A stretch of 64,000 bases of DNA from assembly GCF_958979055.1 (NCBI RefSeq), contig NC_084888.1, positions 1,444,001 through 1,508,000 on the forward strand. Reading direction: 5' to 3'. This document shows positions 23,916 through 35,600 of the stretch, piece by piece. This stretch comes from Alnus glutinosa. Taxonomy: Eukaryota > Streptophyta > Magnoliopsida > Fagales > Betulaceae. Both the position numbers and the translations under genes were made by a program. How positions within the stretch are numbered: the first letter of the stretch is position 1; each line of letters opens with the position of its first letter. The notes beneath the pieces are model-generated. The model ran no database searches. It was given only the letters and a program-made list of their open reading frames with translations, and had not been told where the DNA came from.

Positions 23916-26900
23916 TCAAGATGGAGGGAGCGGTGGTGGGTTATTGTGATTTGGAGGGGGAGGTGGAGGCATTGATGTCTGTGGCATCGGGGGCCTACCA
24001 CCATGTTGTTGAAGAGGTGGGGGTGGCAGTGGACGCCACATAGGTGGTGGTTGGCCTCCCATTCCCATCGGTGGTGGTAGATGCCTTGGGGGACCTGGAC
24101 CTGCCTGCGGAGGTGGGGGCGGTGGCATACTTGGGGGAGGTGGCCTGAACTGCTGCATTTGTGGAGGCATGCCAGGTGGTGGCATTGTTTGACCTGGTTG
24201 TGGCGGCTGACCATGCCAAGCTGGCTGTCCACCTACCGGCATAGGTGGGAAGGCTGTGCCTTGAGGTGGCGGTGGGCGGAGTGCAGGAATTGGGCCTGGA
24301 GCAACAGCACCATTCGCAAATGGGCGTGGAGGCATGGTTCCATTGGCCTGAGGAACACTCGGATGTGTTGGAGGTCCACTAGCGAATAAAGTATGAGGCC
24401 TGCTCTTTTGTACACCTGGATTGCTTGCGGCCAAAACTCTCTCTGCATTATAATGGTAGCACACAGGTAAAGCACTGTCTTTAATGATAGCATGAATTAT
24501 TCCTACAAAAAATGGCAACTTAAAAGTCTAACCTGCTGGAGTACCATGGCGCTCCCCTTTAGTATCCTTCTTATACGCATATGACACTGTAATTTGACGG
24601 TTGCAAAGATATTGTCCATTCATTGCCTGTAAATTTAAATGATCACTAGCAGATCAACTCCATGTATAATCAAAATATAATGCTAGTGTCATGGGGCGGC
24701 TCATGTCTTACATGTCACAACAATTTAGAAGTTACTATTACATCTTTTACAATGTAATCAAAATAAGAGCCTAGAGGCACAACTAATTTCCAAAATGAAT
24801 AATATGGACTCGTTGATCATGTGTAGACTTGGCATTAAGCTATTATGACCAAATGGAACTCAATTTTTTTTTTTTTTAGATATAAAATACAGATAAAAAA
24901 AACCAGCAAGACTAAATAATAAAACTGATAATTCATCTAATTCTTGTATACTTGAACCTCATGTTTCTCTAGCAGATTTGGTGGATATGAAAGTATAAGC
25001 AAAAGGCACATACCTCAATAGCAGCATCAGATGCCTCGAAAGAATCATAGCTAATAAATCCAAAACCACGTGAATTTCCAGATTCTGGATCTCTCATGAT
25101 CTGGACAAGAGAAGTTATCAGAATCCAACTAACAGAAGCATCAAATTCTTAATAGGTAGAAAACATACATTCTAAAATGAATTTTTATGCATTCAGTACA
25201 AATGTTTGAGCACACAACTTGTCCCACGCAAAGACAGGCAGGAAGAAATCAGAACCCACTAATGAGGTATTTACATCCTGTTCTCCTAAAACAAAATTAA
25301 ACTCTTACAAGAAAACCAACATAGAGACTTGAAGGCCATGCAAAAATGCTCATCAAGTAGCTCTAAGATTTTCCAATATCTAAGTACCATTACATTTAAC
25401 CTTAGGAAGATCGCGGTCTTACTCAGCTAGAACGTATATCATTATGTTATGCAGAACTGAAACAGAACGTGCTACCTCACCCCATAAAATGGAACAATGG
25501 GGATAGGCTAATATACCACATTACAGGTAACTTTGTTAGAAGTTAAAATGTGATAAGATAGCCTTTAAGTTACAATTTAAATTGTAGTTTGGTCTTGCAA
25601 AAAACCTTAACTAAATATACCATTTTGTGATTACTATCTATATGGCCTTTCAAAAAGTTTAAATAGGGAAACCGCCAATACCAATTTAGCTAAAGCTATT
25701 AAAGGAGTATCTATCGAAACCAGTTTCTATGTCAATGCAAGGAGCGGAACATGAAGCACATGTATACGAAAGCGAGTTAAGAAGACAAAGCTGGCCTTCA
25801 ATCTTTCAAGGATTAGAGGATTGCCCCCATGAGTAGAAGAGAGCAGGATCTAACAAAAAATCCTTGCTTCCTCCAATGATTTTCCCTTTGATGGATTAAC
25901 TATCTCAAATAAAACTCATAGATTCAGTTCCCTTTCCTTCTACATGAACCAGACAAAGCAAACTTTCCAAGCCACCCTGCAACCTTCTATAATAAGATGT
26001 ATGAAGTCACAAAGGTAGTATAACAAATACACCTAGAGTTCACAGAACTTCCATAATTCCTCTACTAGAACAGTTTCAGAAATGATAAGCAAAATTATTA
26101 CATATTGCCAAGAAACACACCCTCTATGCATAGGCAAGCAAAGATAACATATTACAGTTTGATGCCAAACAAAGGAATAAATTATATGCATAAATGATGT
26201 CACAGAAACTCTAACGGCTGAAAGATCATTAACAGCTTCCTATTTAACTTTAAAATAAGAACACCAACATCCATATTAGCAAGTAGGAAGTTTGCACAAA
26301 ATCTTTCTACAGAAAAGCCAAAAATTTAACCTTAGGATTTGTAACAATGACTCCAAATGCACTGAAAGTATCATATAGAAGCTTCTCATCCACATCCTGC
26401 AAAGAATATCAAGATAATGAAAAAGTTAAAATAAGTGATCTAGCTTGCGTTAGGGAGCATAACTCTGATAGAATTTAACTTACAGGGTCAAGGTTCCCAA
26501 TGAAAAGGTTTGCTCCAACATCCAGACTTTTTTTATCTTGGGATGCCTGGGGAGGGGGGGTGGCAAAAACATCACAGTAATTCATCAAATCTCATAGAAC
26601 AGATACAAAACATCAGGACATAATGGCCAATAAACCTTTCCAAATATAATAATGCTTCATAAATTGTATGCAGCACAAAACATAAAAAAGCTGTAAAACA
26701 ATTAGATGAAAGAAAACATACCTTATTTACACGAATCGGCTTTCCATATAGTTTAATCATGTTTAGCACTTTGATGGCCTGCAAAGTTATCAAAGGGGAC
26801 AAAAATATTACTCAAAAGTAAAGAACCAACGAATGAAGCTGACAGTAAAACTTCGCAGTTAAGCCATATAATCTTAACATACACTTTAAAGTTTTACAGA

Positions 26901-27974
26901 TAGCATGACCAGAGTACGTGATTAACACTTACATAGTCAGCATCTTCTTCACTCCGGAACTCCACGAATCCATATCCTTGATGCAGGTTTGTCACTCTAT
27001 CCTTGGGAACATAGACATTCACTGAAACAGAAAGGGGAAAGGCTATAAATGGGCAGTCTTACAAGCAGCTTATAAAAAGAGTAACAAAAATAAAAGAAAC
27101 ACTGCATGAACTATTAGTCAGCGAAGATTACCGATGAATATATATCACTAAAGTTTATTGATAAAATTTTTCTGAACATGCAATAATTTATTAAGAATAA
27201 ATCTTAGCAGTCTCATTTAAAATATATTCTTCTTTCCCCATTGATGAAACAAAGTTCCAGAAGAACATTAATGGGGACAGAAACCATTACAACAACGACG
27301 GAAGGGTCAAATCTAAAGAATGGTCAATGTGTCTAGCCTTACAACAACAACAACAACCATGAAGAGAGATTGGGGACAGAAACCAAAAAATAAAGACAAA
27401 ATTTGGAAATAACCATAAAGAAATGAGCGTTACATATCCACAAGTTAGTACTATTGAGCCAAGAACAGGTTTTTAAAGTACTTATCGCAAACTAAGTACT
27501 ATGCCCAAAACAATATACCAAAAGAAAATCAAAACAAGACAATTATGACCTAGAAAAACCGTGTTCCTTACTATGAGTTTTAAACAAAAAACAAAAACGG
27601 GTGCTGCATTATCGTCACTAATTTCAATATCCCCTAGAATGTAGAAATTTAAGTAATTTATAAAAAAGAAAAGGGAGGCCTGAACATACCAACAGGGCCT
27701 GCTTGAACAAACAGCTCCCAAAGTAACTCCTCGGTCACCTGCAAGCACAGGCACAGGCATTGAAACCAACACTACAGCAAAACAAAACCCTAACTGGTCC
27801 TAGTTCCTCGTTTTCGAGCAAAGTAGGAACAACAGGTACCAAACAAAAAGAGGAAAGAGGAAAGAGGACCTGAGGGTCGAGATTGCCGACGTAAGCAGTG
27901 GCGTCCTGATTCCTCTCGGCGGAGTGTTGGCCCAGCAAATTGGCTCCCACTCCGGGCGCTATTCGAGTCGTCAT
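23916..27974 (-). CDS. SF3B4: Splicing factor 3B subunit 4 (SF3B4 / SAP49)
   Basis: Nuclear U2 snRNP protein of the SF3b complex that contacts pre-mRNA near the branch site in the A complex. Exons in transcript order: 27870-27974, 27690-27738, 26933-27021, 26722-26778, 26484-26546, 26331-26396, 25014-25100, 24533-24626, 23916-24442. All introns are GT-AG and the sum is 1137 nt, 378 aa. The N-terminus [20 protein letters not shown] is nearly invariant in plants and fixes the start. RRM1 is residues about 25-103 (RNP2 YVGNLD 28-33, RNP1 GYGFVEF 67-73). RRM2 is about 112-191 (RNP2 LFIGNL 114-119, RNP1 RGFGFISY 154-161). The last exon is a Pro/Gly/Met-rich tail ([13 protein letters not shown] and similar), typical of SAP49. 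The largest intron (25101-26330) is about 1.2 kb. Arabidopsis At2g18510 (emb2444) is the remembered orthologue. The PPR gene lies directly upstream on the same strand. Confidence 0.97.
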
Positions 27975-29081
27975 TGCTTTCTTACTCTGTAAAACCCTCT
28001 CTCCGCTTGCTCCTTCTCGATGATCCGCCTAGACGGTGAAAACGCCTGATATTATTGGTCTGGGCCGCTGCAAGAACCCATTTAATTCAGGGCCTAACTC
28101 GTACTGGGCCATCTGGGCGATCTAATCACGTCGACGGGCCTTTTGCTTGGTCCTATTGTTTTGTATAATTCTACTTCTTAGTTTTATTGCGTTAAAAAGC
28201 TTTAAAATTATTTATAGTCCATAAAAAGTTATGCCAAGTAAAAATATGTTCATTTGGTAAAAACCTTAAAAGATAATTTTTTACTTTTTTATTCTAAAAA
28301 TTCCCAAACCTGTGTTTTGAGAAAGCTTAAAAAACGAGGTTTTTTTTATAATAATTTTTTTGACTTAAGTTTTATTTCCTAACGTAATTCCAAAGTCTCT
28401 ATAGTCTACACATTTCAATAATGCTTCTAAATATCGTGATATTCAAAAACTAAGTATACCTTATCCAAAAAAAAATGTTCAAAAATATTTTTTATATTTT
28501 AAAAATCTACTAAACAATTTTTTTTTTTTTTTTTGAGTAATAAATGAAATTTGATTAATGTGATACATGATAGGTATGATCAAGATCCTCTAGATTTTCT
28601 AGTATAATTCTAGGATGGAGTTTGTAAGATCACGACCATTGTTCTTAAGAAGAGAAATGAGAATGGGTTGTCGAGTATGTCAAGATGTTGAAAAGGCCCC
28701 ATAAGGAGATCACAATTTGATGTCAAAATCAAAAGATATGACCATTTTAATTTGACTAGGTCTGTGTTGGACAGCATACACAAACTTAAGTTCTCATTGG
28801 ATCAACTTTTACATCGACTTAACAATAAGAACCAAACATGTTTTGACTTGCCAACACTAAAAACAATAAGAAGAAGAAACAGAAAGGAAAAAAAGAACCG
28901 AGTATTACAAATTATTTGCCCAAAAAATGAAACTTAATTTCCAGAGCAAACAAACATTACCAACAAGCATCGTCCATCAAAGTCAAAATTTGATCAAATT
29001 GAAGTATTTGCAGCTATAAATGATTAGATCAAGCAACAAGCACATCCAACTCAATAACCATAACAATGATGCCAGAAATCA
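27975..29081. other. Spacer between SF3B4 and the PPR gene
   Basis: The first 60-100 bases form the SF3B4 5' UTR and promoter (CT-rich on the minus strand). The part nearest 29,081 should contain the PPR 3' UTR. Nothing else is recognised; the middle is AT-rich with poly-T runs. Confidence 0.6.
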
Positions 29082-30290
29082 TTATCCTGCGGCCTCTTGA
29101 TCTTCAACAGCATCAGCATCAGCATCTACAGAAGCCAAACCAAGTTGCTCCTCAACCTTTCTCCACGCGTTAACAACATTTGGCGGGAACTTCTTCTTTA
29201 TCGTCCGGATCAATCCTTTCGCCTCCTTCATCTTCTTCTTCTCCACCAACCCTTCGACCAAATTCTTCATCGTGCCAAAATCCGGAATCTTATGCACCTT
29301 CACACTCTCCTTGAAAACCTTATACCCCTTCTCATAATCCCCATTCCTACACAAATAATGTATCAATGTCCTAAAAGTCGCTGCATTTGGATTACACACA
29401 TTTCCCTCCAACCCCTCATAGACCTTCATGGCCTCATCCATCATCCCACTCTTAAGATAACAAGTCATCAAGTAATTATAGCTAATCGTATCGGGTTTGA
29501 GTCCCGCATTACTCATCTCATTGATCCATGCCATCACATTCTCCGGCTGACCACCGTGCACATGCATAATCCTCACATTATACGCAGCAACATCGATCTC
29601 ACACCCCTTCTTCACCATCACATTCCACAGATTATCGGCCTCCTCGCTCTTGCCCTTCTTGTACAAAGCGTCCAATATGGTCGTAAACGTCACCGCCGTT
29701 ATCTCCACCCCCTTCTCCTCCATCTCCTTGAAAATCCCAACAGCCTTCTCGGTCGCACCAACCTCGCAGTAGGACTTGACCAAAATCCCATACGAAACCT
29801 TATTAGGCGAGACCCCGTATTTCTTAGGAATTTCGTCGAACAGTTGGGGTACCTTATTGAACATCTTCGATTTAATGCACGCCGATAGCAAGGCGTTAAA
29901 CGAAACCGCCGATCTCCGAGTACCCAACTCGTTCATTTGGTCGAAGGTTCTCAAGGCGTGGTCGAACATGCCGGCTATGCCGTAGGATCGGATCAAAGTG
30001 GACAAGAAGCTTTCTTCTTTGATTTTGGGGTCTTTTTTGTGGGACTCGATGAGGGACTCGATGTCGGCGAAGCGGTGGGACTTGGCGAGGCGGCGCACGG
30101 TGAGGTCCTGAGCGTAGCGGGAGGACGTGGGGGAGGAGTAGTGTTTGGAAACAGAGGAGTAGATTTCCAGGGCTTTGTCAGGGTCGTACTCGGTCCGGAG
30201 TTTCGATTTCACTCTGGAAATGGACATCGAAGAGGAATCGGTGGTGGTGCTGAGGCGGCGAAGATGACGGAGAGGAATGGAAGACGACAT
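29082..30290 (-). CDS. P-class pentatricopeptide repeat protein, likely mitochondrial
   Basis: Intronless, 402 aa from ATG 30290. The N-terminus (MSSSIPLRHLRRLSTTTDSS) is Ser/Arg/Leu-rich without acidic residues, as in mitochondrial presequences. An in-frame ATG at 30377 would add 29 residues (a Ser/Pro/Leu run), but its text looks like 5' UTR CT-repeat. About eight tandem 35-residue P-type PPR motifs run from residue 94 to 371, for example AVTFTTILDALYKKGKSEEA and TISYNYLMTCYLKSGMMDEA. No E, DYW or SMR domain follows; the tail is short and acidic. Such proteins bind organelle RNA one base per repeat and act in its maturation or translation (family knowledge); the target is unknown. The sequence closely follows Arabidopsis At4g36680/At2g18520 as I remember them, including the conserved SSRYAQ-LTVRRLAK segment. 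Confidence 0.95.
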   Translation of the reverse strand: MSSSIPLRHLRRLSTTTDSSSMSISRVKSKLRTEYDPDKALEIYSSVSKHYSSPTSSRYAQDLTVRRLAKSHRFADIESLIESHKKDPKIKEESFLSTLIRSYGIAGMFDHALRTFDQMNELGTRRSAVSFNALLSACIKSKMFNKVPQLFDEIPKKYGVSPNKVSYGILVKSYCEVGATEKAVGIFKEMEEKGVEITAVTFTTILDALYKKGKSEEADNLWNVMVKKGCEIDVAAYNVRIMHVHGGQPENVMAWINEMSNAGLKPDTISYNYLMTCYLKSGMMDEAMKVYEGLEGNVCNPNAATFRTLIHYLCRNGDYEKGYKVFKESVKVHKIPDFGTMKNLVEGLVEKKKMKEAKGLIRTIKKKFPPNVVNAWRKVEEQLGLASVDADADAVEDQEAAG

Positions 30291-30696
30291 TTCTTGCAAT
30301 TTTGGGGTTTCGGTAGACGGAGGGGAGAGAGAGAGAGAGGGAGAAAGGCTATGAGGGCTTTGCTGGTTCAACTTCAAGTGATGTACTACTAATTCTCAAG
30401 TTTTGTGTTTAGGGTTTTAGAGGTTTTTAGTGGCAACTGTTTCCGGATTTGCTGTAGGGGAAAAAACCCCATATCTCAGGAATATGTTATTTGGTAGATT
30501 ACTCACAAATTTTTCTAAATTTCAATTTGCAGAATTAAACTATTTTTTTTTTTTATTCCTTATTCAAATGCACTTTCCATCGACTTCTATATTCATTTTC
30601 TGAATCATTTAAATTTTTTTTTTTATTATTGTTTAATTATTTTTTTAGTCTTTTCATTTTTTCCAACGTCACCAAACTCAACCCTGATACCTCGAC
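30291..30696. other. PPR gene 5' region
   Basis: A CT-repeat leader on the minus strand (GAGAGAGAGA on plus, about 30,324-30,341) is followed by AT-rich DNA with poly-T runs. No TATA box is obvious. Confidence 0.5.
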
Positions 30697-31002
30697 AAGA
30701 CTGCTATTGTCACGAGCCTAGCCAAGTTAATCGGCCTCGAGACCCCGTTGGCTGACAGCGCGCCCTTATTGTTGGAGACTTCATTCTTCCGTAAGACCAT
30801 CGGCATGCACATCAAGGAGCAGACCAAGGTCATTAAGGGAGAGGTTGTAAAGATTCAAATTCACCTCCCCGCAATTCTTGGCGCCGCCTCCAAGACTGGC
30901 AAGCTAATCTTGAAAATGACGAAAATGGAGACGGTTTGCGACCTAGGCGCGAAGACGATCAAGGCGGTAGGGAAAGAGAAGATGCAAAGTGAAAATGTGT
31001 TG
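30697..31002 (+). pseudogene. Processed pseudogene fragment of RuvB-like 2 (RVB2/TIP49b)
   Basis: One plus-strand frame reads KTAIVTSLAKLIGLETP, corresponding to the Walker A exit GKTAIAMGMAKSLGLETP of RuvB-like 2. It then jumps to SFFRKTIGMHIKEQTKVIKG (family FRKSIGVRIKEETEVIEG), followed by SKTGKLILKMTKMETVCDLG and KTIKAVGKEKMQSENV. The collinear match spans several domains without introns, lacks the N-terminus and everything after about residue 230 of the parent, and has an internal deletion between ETP and SFF. The Gly-rich P-loop upstream is broken by a stop. It is best read as a 5'- and 3'-truncated retro-copy. A GA microsatellite begins just after it. The residual frame to 31131 is not a gene. 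Confidence 0.8.
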
Positions 31003-31017
31003 GAAGGAAATAACTTT

Positions 31018-31020
<3 letters not shown>

Positions 31021-31053
<33 letters not shown>
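31021..31053. repeat. (GA)n microsatellite
   Basis: Sixteen GA units, directly visible, just 3' of the RuvB-like 2 fragment. Confidence 0.97.
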
Positions 31054-31060
<7 letters not shown>

Positions 31061-32690
31061 TAAAACAATATTTAGATTTAACTACAATGTCAATTGATTT
31101 TTCTAAGGTTTTATTTTGTTTTGTCATATAATTGTATCTTAGACATGAAACAGAAATAAATTGCTTGAAAGGAGAAAGTTTGGTAATAGATTATTTTAGG
31201 AATAGTTTGGCTAGCCTCTAGAGAAAAAATCACTGAAAATTCTCTTTATGAAAAACAATGAAGATTGCTTCCAGTGAAAAAATAATTAAGGTTTTTAATC
31301 TTGCGGTCTCTACCTTTTATTTTTTCATAAGAGGTCTCCATTAATTTTTTTATTGACGGCAACAAATATTAAGGAGCAATTTCTTTTCAATCTCTTTTTA
31401 GTTTTCTTGGTGAAAAAATTGTGTTTACCAAGTGTCAATCCTTTGTTCTTATCTGGGTAGTTTTTTTTTTTTTTCAAAAGGGTGCCGAGTCATTTAGAGA
31501 GGTATATTGTTTCATTGTCAGCTGAGAGACTAAAGAGATCTTATTAGGATACATTTTTAATATAGTAAAATGTGATTTTTTTTGCCCAGAAATAGAAAAG
31601 GAAATGCTTTTTGTAGGATATTCGATGCGTAACATGTCTTATAAGAATGTAGACGAGTAATAAAAATAAAATCTTGAAAAGAGAAGAAAGAAACGACAAG
31701 AACAGCAGATAAATTTTTGCTGTAAGCATTTTTCTACCCTTTCGATTCTTTTCCTGTTCTAAATTAAGATTAAATATAAATAGGCTAAACTAAATAATAG
31801 AATAAAAATAAATTTAGTACACTTATAGTAATTAATTTATTTTTCACTCCACTAATATTTTTTTTTAAAAGAAAAAATTCTTTCTAAAATGAATTGAACA
31901 AATTTTAATCAAGCCATGTTGACATGTTCAATGGAAGATGCACATATTTTTTTAGAAGCAAATATTTTTTTAATAATTCAATTAAGCACATGCCCGCCAA
32001 AAAGTCACGTGTTTCTCCCTTACTAAAAGACAACAATTAACTGAAAAATCACGTGTTTTTCACATAAACATAACAATTTTATAAACTATAGATTGAGTTG
32101 AAACAATTTCCTCCAACCCAATTTTGATAGAAATTTGTCCAGCAAAAAATTTATTCTTCTTCCCCTCTTATTTTGTTCGCCGGTGGCAACGCTTATGTAC
32201 GTATAATCATTACAAACTACACCCGCATTAGTGGAAGAATGGAAATAGGTTAAATCCATAAAATTTTATTATCATTTTTTTTTTATAATAATAAAAAATA
32301 AAAATAAAAATAAAAAAAATAAAAAGAAAAAAAAAGGCCCGAAGAGTGTAAGATGTTGAGCACTTACTATTTACTAAGACTCTGTTCTCACCATTAGATT
32401 TCAAGTATTCCAAGACATGAAACTGCACATACTCCAGGTAATGGTTCATCTCCATGGAGTATCCAATTACTATCGTGTGATTCATCTCCATTAAAATTTT
32501 TAATATCAAGTAATTGATCAGAGAATACCAGTGTGTGGCTAAAAAATTGAAACTAAAAAAGTTGAATATATATTTTGCAGCATGGACAACACAAGCTCAT
32601 TATCTAAACTACTTTAATAGCAACCATCTACACTGAGTACCTCAGCGAAAAACGCAATCATACAATCAATACCAATGTGACATGAAATAA
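31054..32690. other. Intergenic DNA and U2AF65 3' region
   Basis: No gene is recognised. AT-rich text with poly-A/T runs; the last 150-200 bases before 32,691 likely carry the U2AF65 3' UTR. A purine run (aaaataaaaataaa) lies near 32,285-32,335. Confidence 0.55.
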
Positions 32691-35600
32691 CTAGCCTTCG
32701 TAGTCCCCCTGAGCAAACTTGTTCTCAGGATAAAAGACGGCCACGACTTGATTCCCACCAAATTTTCTTCCATTCAACCCAGAACGTGCTTTTGCAGAAC
32801 CATCAATGTCTTCATACTCCAAAAAAACCTGACATAAAGACAGAATTGTATTTTAGCAGTTCCCGAGTTCAAACAAACGAACAAGTTCCAGAACAGAAAC
32901 AGGACAATAGAATTTCGGTTGACACCATCATTTTCATTCTATATGATGCCCTATATGCTTGTTATCTTTTCCAACCATATAATTGAATTACAGGCTCATC
33001 TGCCATAATTTTCCTCAAGTCATAACAACAATGATTTCCCCGTTATTTTAAAAAACTAGTAAATGTGAGAAAAATGTCAGAGCAGGTGTTTGCCTGAAAG
33101 GAGGATCACTTAATGACATTAAGGACACAAATATTCCAATTATCATTTTTCATTGGTGTAAGAGTAGATATCTTATCCGAGAGTAAAACCATACGAACCT
33201 TCCCAACTCCAGGTAATTGTTCACCATTTGGTTGCGGGCGTGGGATGACGAGGTTTACCAGTGCACCTGCAAATCACATCAATAATTCAAAATGCTTAAC
33301 ATTTATCAAAATATACAAAGAAAATTTTCAGGTGAACATGGACGGAAGGTTTTGGAGGCTTCTGTCTGTGTATGTTAGGCCTGATTCTTTAAAGCAGAAT
33401 GTGGGACTACAAAAAAGCTGTAAAACAAAAAGATATGACACAGAGAAAATTAATACACATGCAAGAACCTTTGTGGGCGAAAAATGACAATCCATAAAAA
33501 CAAAGACTATAAGCGTGTCAACACTAAATAGACCAAGGTTTTACCAAATTTTCCGCATTCTTCTCTCATGTCTTCCAAAATATCTTGATAATCATCATCA
33601 TCTTTGAGTTCATCAGGAGAAACCACCTGGGTTAGACATACAACCTTTGTGGCCACTGCAGCAGGTTGTAACATGAGCTTCTGCAAATCAAGGGCACAAA
33701 GTATTACACACATAAAACTTTGTTGCTAAATCATTGCAGCCATACAATGACAATAGATTAACAATAACAAATCAGATTAGAGTTTACCTGCAATGCAATC
33801 TGCTGCTGTGCATGCAATAATACATTCTCTTGCTCAGGTTTAGGTTGGCTAGCACCCTGGTTAGCACGTCTAACAGTGAGAGTTTTATCACCCATCTTAA
33901 TTCCATTCAGAGCTGCACAAGCTATGTCTGTAACTGAAAGATCTTGGTAAACACAAAATGCATAGCCTTTTGAATTTCCGGTTTCTCTGTCTTTCACAAG
34001 ATCAAAACCCCGAAGTGGCCCAAAAGTCTCTAACAACTCCCTAATCTGTGTTTCTGTGAAGTAATAGGGAAGCCCACCCACAAAAATGCGGTCAGGACCC
34101 TCAAGACCACCTGCGGATCCTGGTGTTAGACCAACAGCAGCCAGGTTCAGATTGGGATTGGGTTGACTTGGACCAAGCGTTGCGGCAAGAGATGGGTTGT
34201 AGTCACTAGGTCTCCTCACCTTAACAGGAGCACCCTAGAAAAGTAGAATGAATCAAAGATATCAGTCCCATGTCATGCACTAACTGTCATGGGTAGCGCG
34301 TACATATCAATCATAATCAATTTTGATCAGAATAAAAATGTTACACCTCAAAAATAATTCCATCTAAAGCCATTGCATTACTAGCCTCCTCAACAGATCT
34401 CATCTCCACAAAAGCAAACTTCTTTTCGTGGTTTATGTACACATTGACAACAGCATCACCTGCACAAAAAGCGCAGAGAGAGAGAGAGAGAGAATGGATT
34501 AAGAAACCGTCGAACTACAAAGGCAGGATACTTATGAAAGCAAATATAGATTAAACACCGAGCACTGACATACCAGGACCAGCAGTGTTTCCTCCAATTG
34601 CAGCCATAACATGACTGAAAAATGTTGCAACAGACTGCCGTAAAACATGTGAGATAATTGAGACCACAGGGCGAAGCAAAATGTTTAAAATCAAAATTAG
34701 GTGAATGTTTGTTCTAGGTTGGAATGAATGGGTATTTTTCTTTAAACAAAATAGAAAGAATGAAAAAGTCAACAAGGTGAGTGAACCTGTTCATTTGCTG
34801 TAGGAGGAAGCCCACCGACATACACCCGCCGAGCATGCCTCGTAGCCTAACGCCATAAAATAAATCATATTAGATGTTAATATGAGCAAAAATTGAAGAT
34901 AGTATAATTTTTAAAAGAATTTAGTGCACTTACTACAATGAGTACCTGTTGAGTCATTGCCTGTACTGGCATAACAGGAAGAGCTCCAAACTGCTGTGAG
35001 CAAACAAAAAGGCATATGATTAACGAAAATTAAAGCATCCTCATGAATACCTTTTGCATTGGAGAGAGAAAGAGAGAGAAGAAGAAGAAGAAAGAGCATA
35101 CTTGACCAGTTGCTAAAGGAAACATGTTTGGAAACATCCCAGGAAGGGTAGGACTGGTCCCAGGAATCTGACCTGCAAAATAAAAGTATATTACTTAGGA
35201 TACAATTGTAACATAACATCTTACCCTACAATGACGTAGCTTGCCTCTTTATCACTTCATTTTCCATGAGAGAGCATTAAATTTAGCACATCCTAACCTC
35301 TTTCAATAATGTTTGTCAAAGAAGATGAAAGAAATACATTATATACAAGTTCTGGAGGTAATATTTGTAAGACTACCAAAACAGGCAATAGTTCCCGGTT
35401 GAAGACGAACAAGACCCATCAAACCGGTGCATTGTTTCCTCCTTGTACATAAAAGCTACAGATGTCGGCTCACGCCCATTGTCAGCTCAGTGGGGCAACT
35501 AGCCCAACATTGCCTTCTTACAAAACAAGACAAGACATAGAAACAAAACAAACAAACACCAAACACAACAAAAAACCAGAAACATCTCTCAGTTCCAATT

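Noticed and set aside
23867..24389. Alternative frames over the SF3B4 last exon, including a 121-aa minus frame and a Trp/Arg-rich plus frame
   Set aside because: They are shadows of the Pro/Gly-rich tail; only the frame joined to the RRM exons is continuous with the conserved protein.
29097..30392. Plus-strand frames of 151 and 263 codons across the PPR gene
   Set aside because: They lie antisense to an intact eight-motif PPR protein, and their translations (His/Leu-rich, Gly/Val-rich) look like reverse readings of it.
30697..31131. A functional RuvB-like ATPase gene
   Set aside because: The Walker A glycines, Walker B and the whole C-terminal half are missing, and the frame runs into a GA microsatellite.
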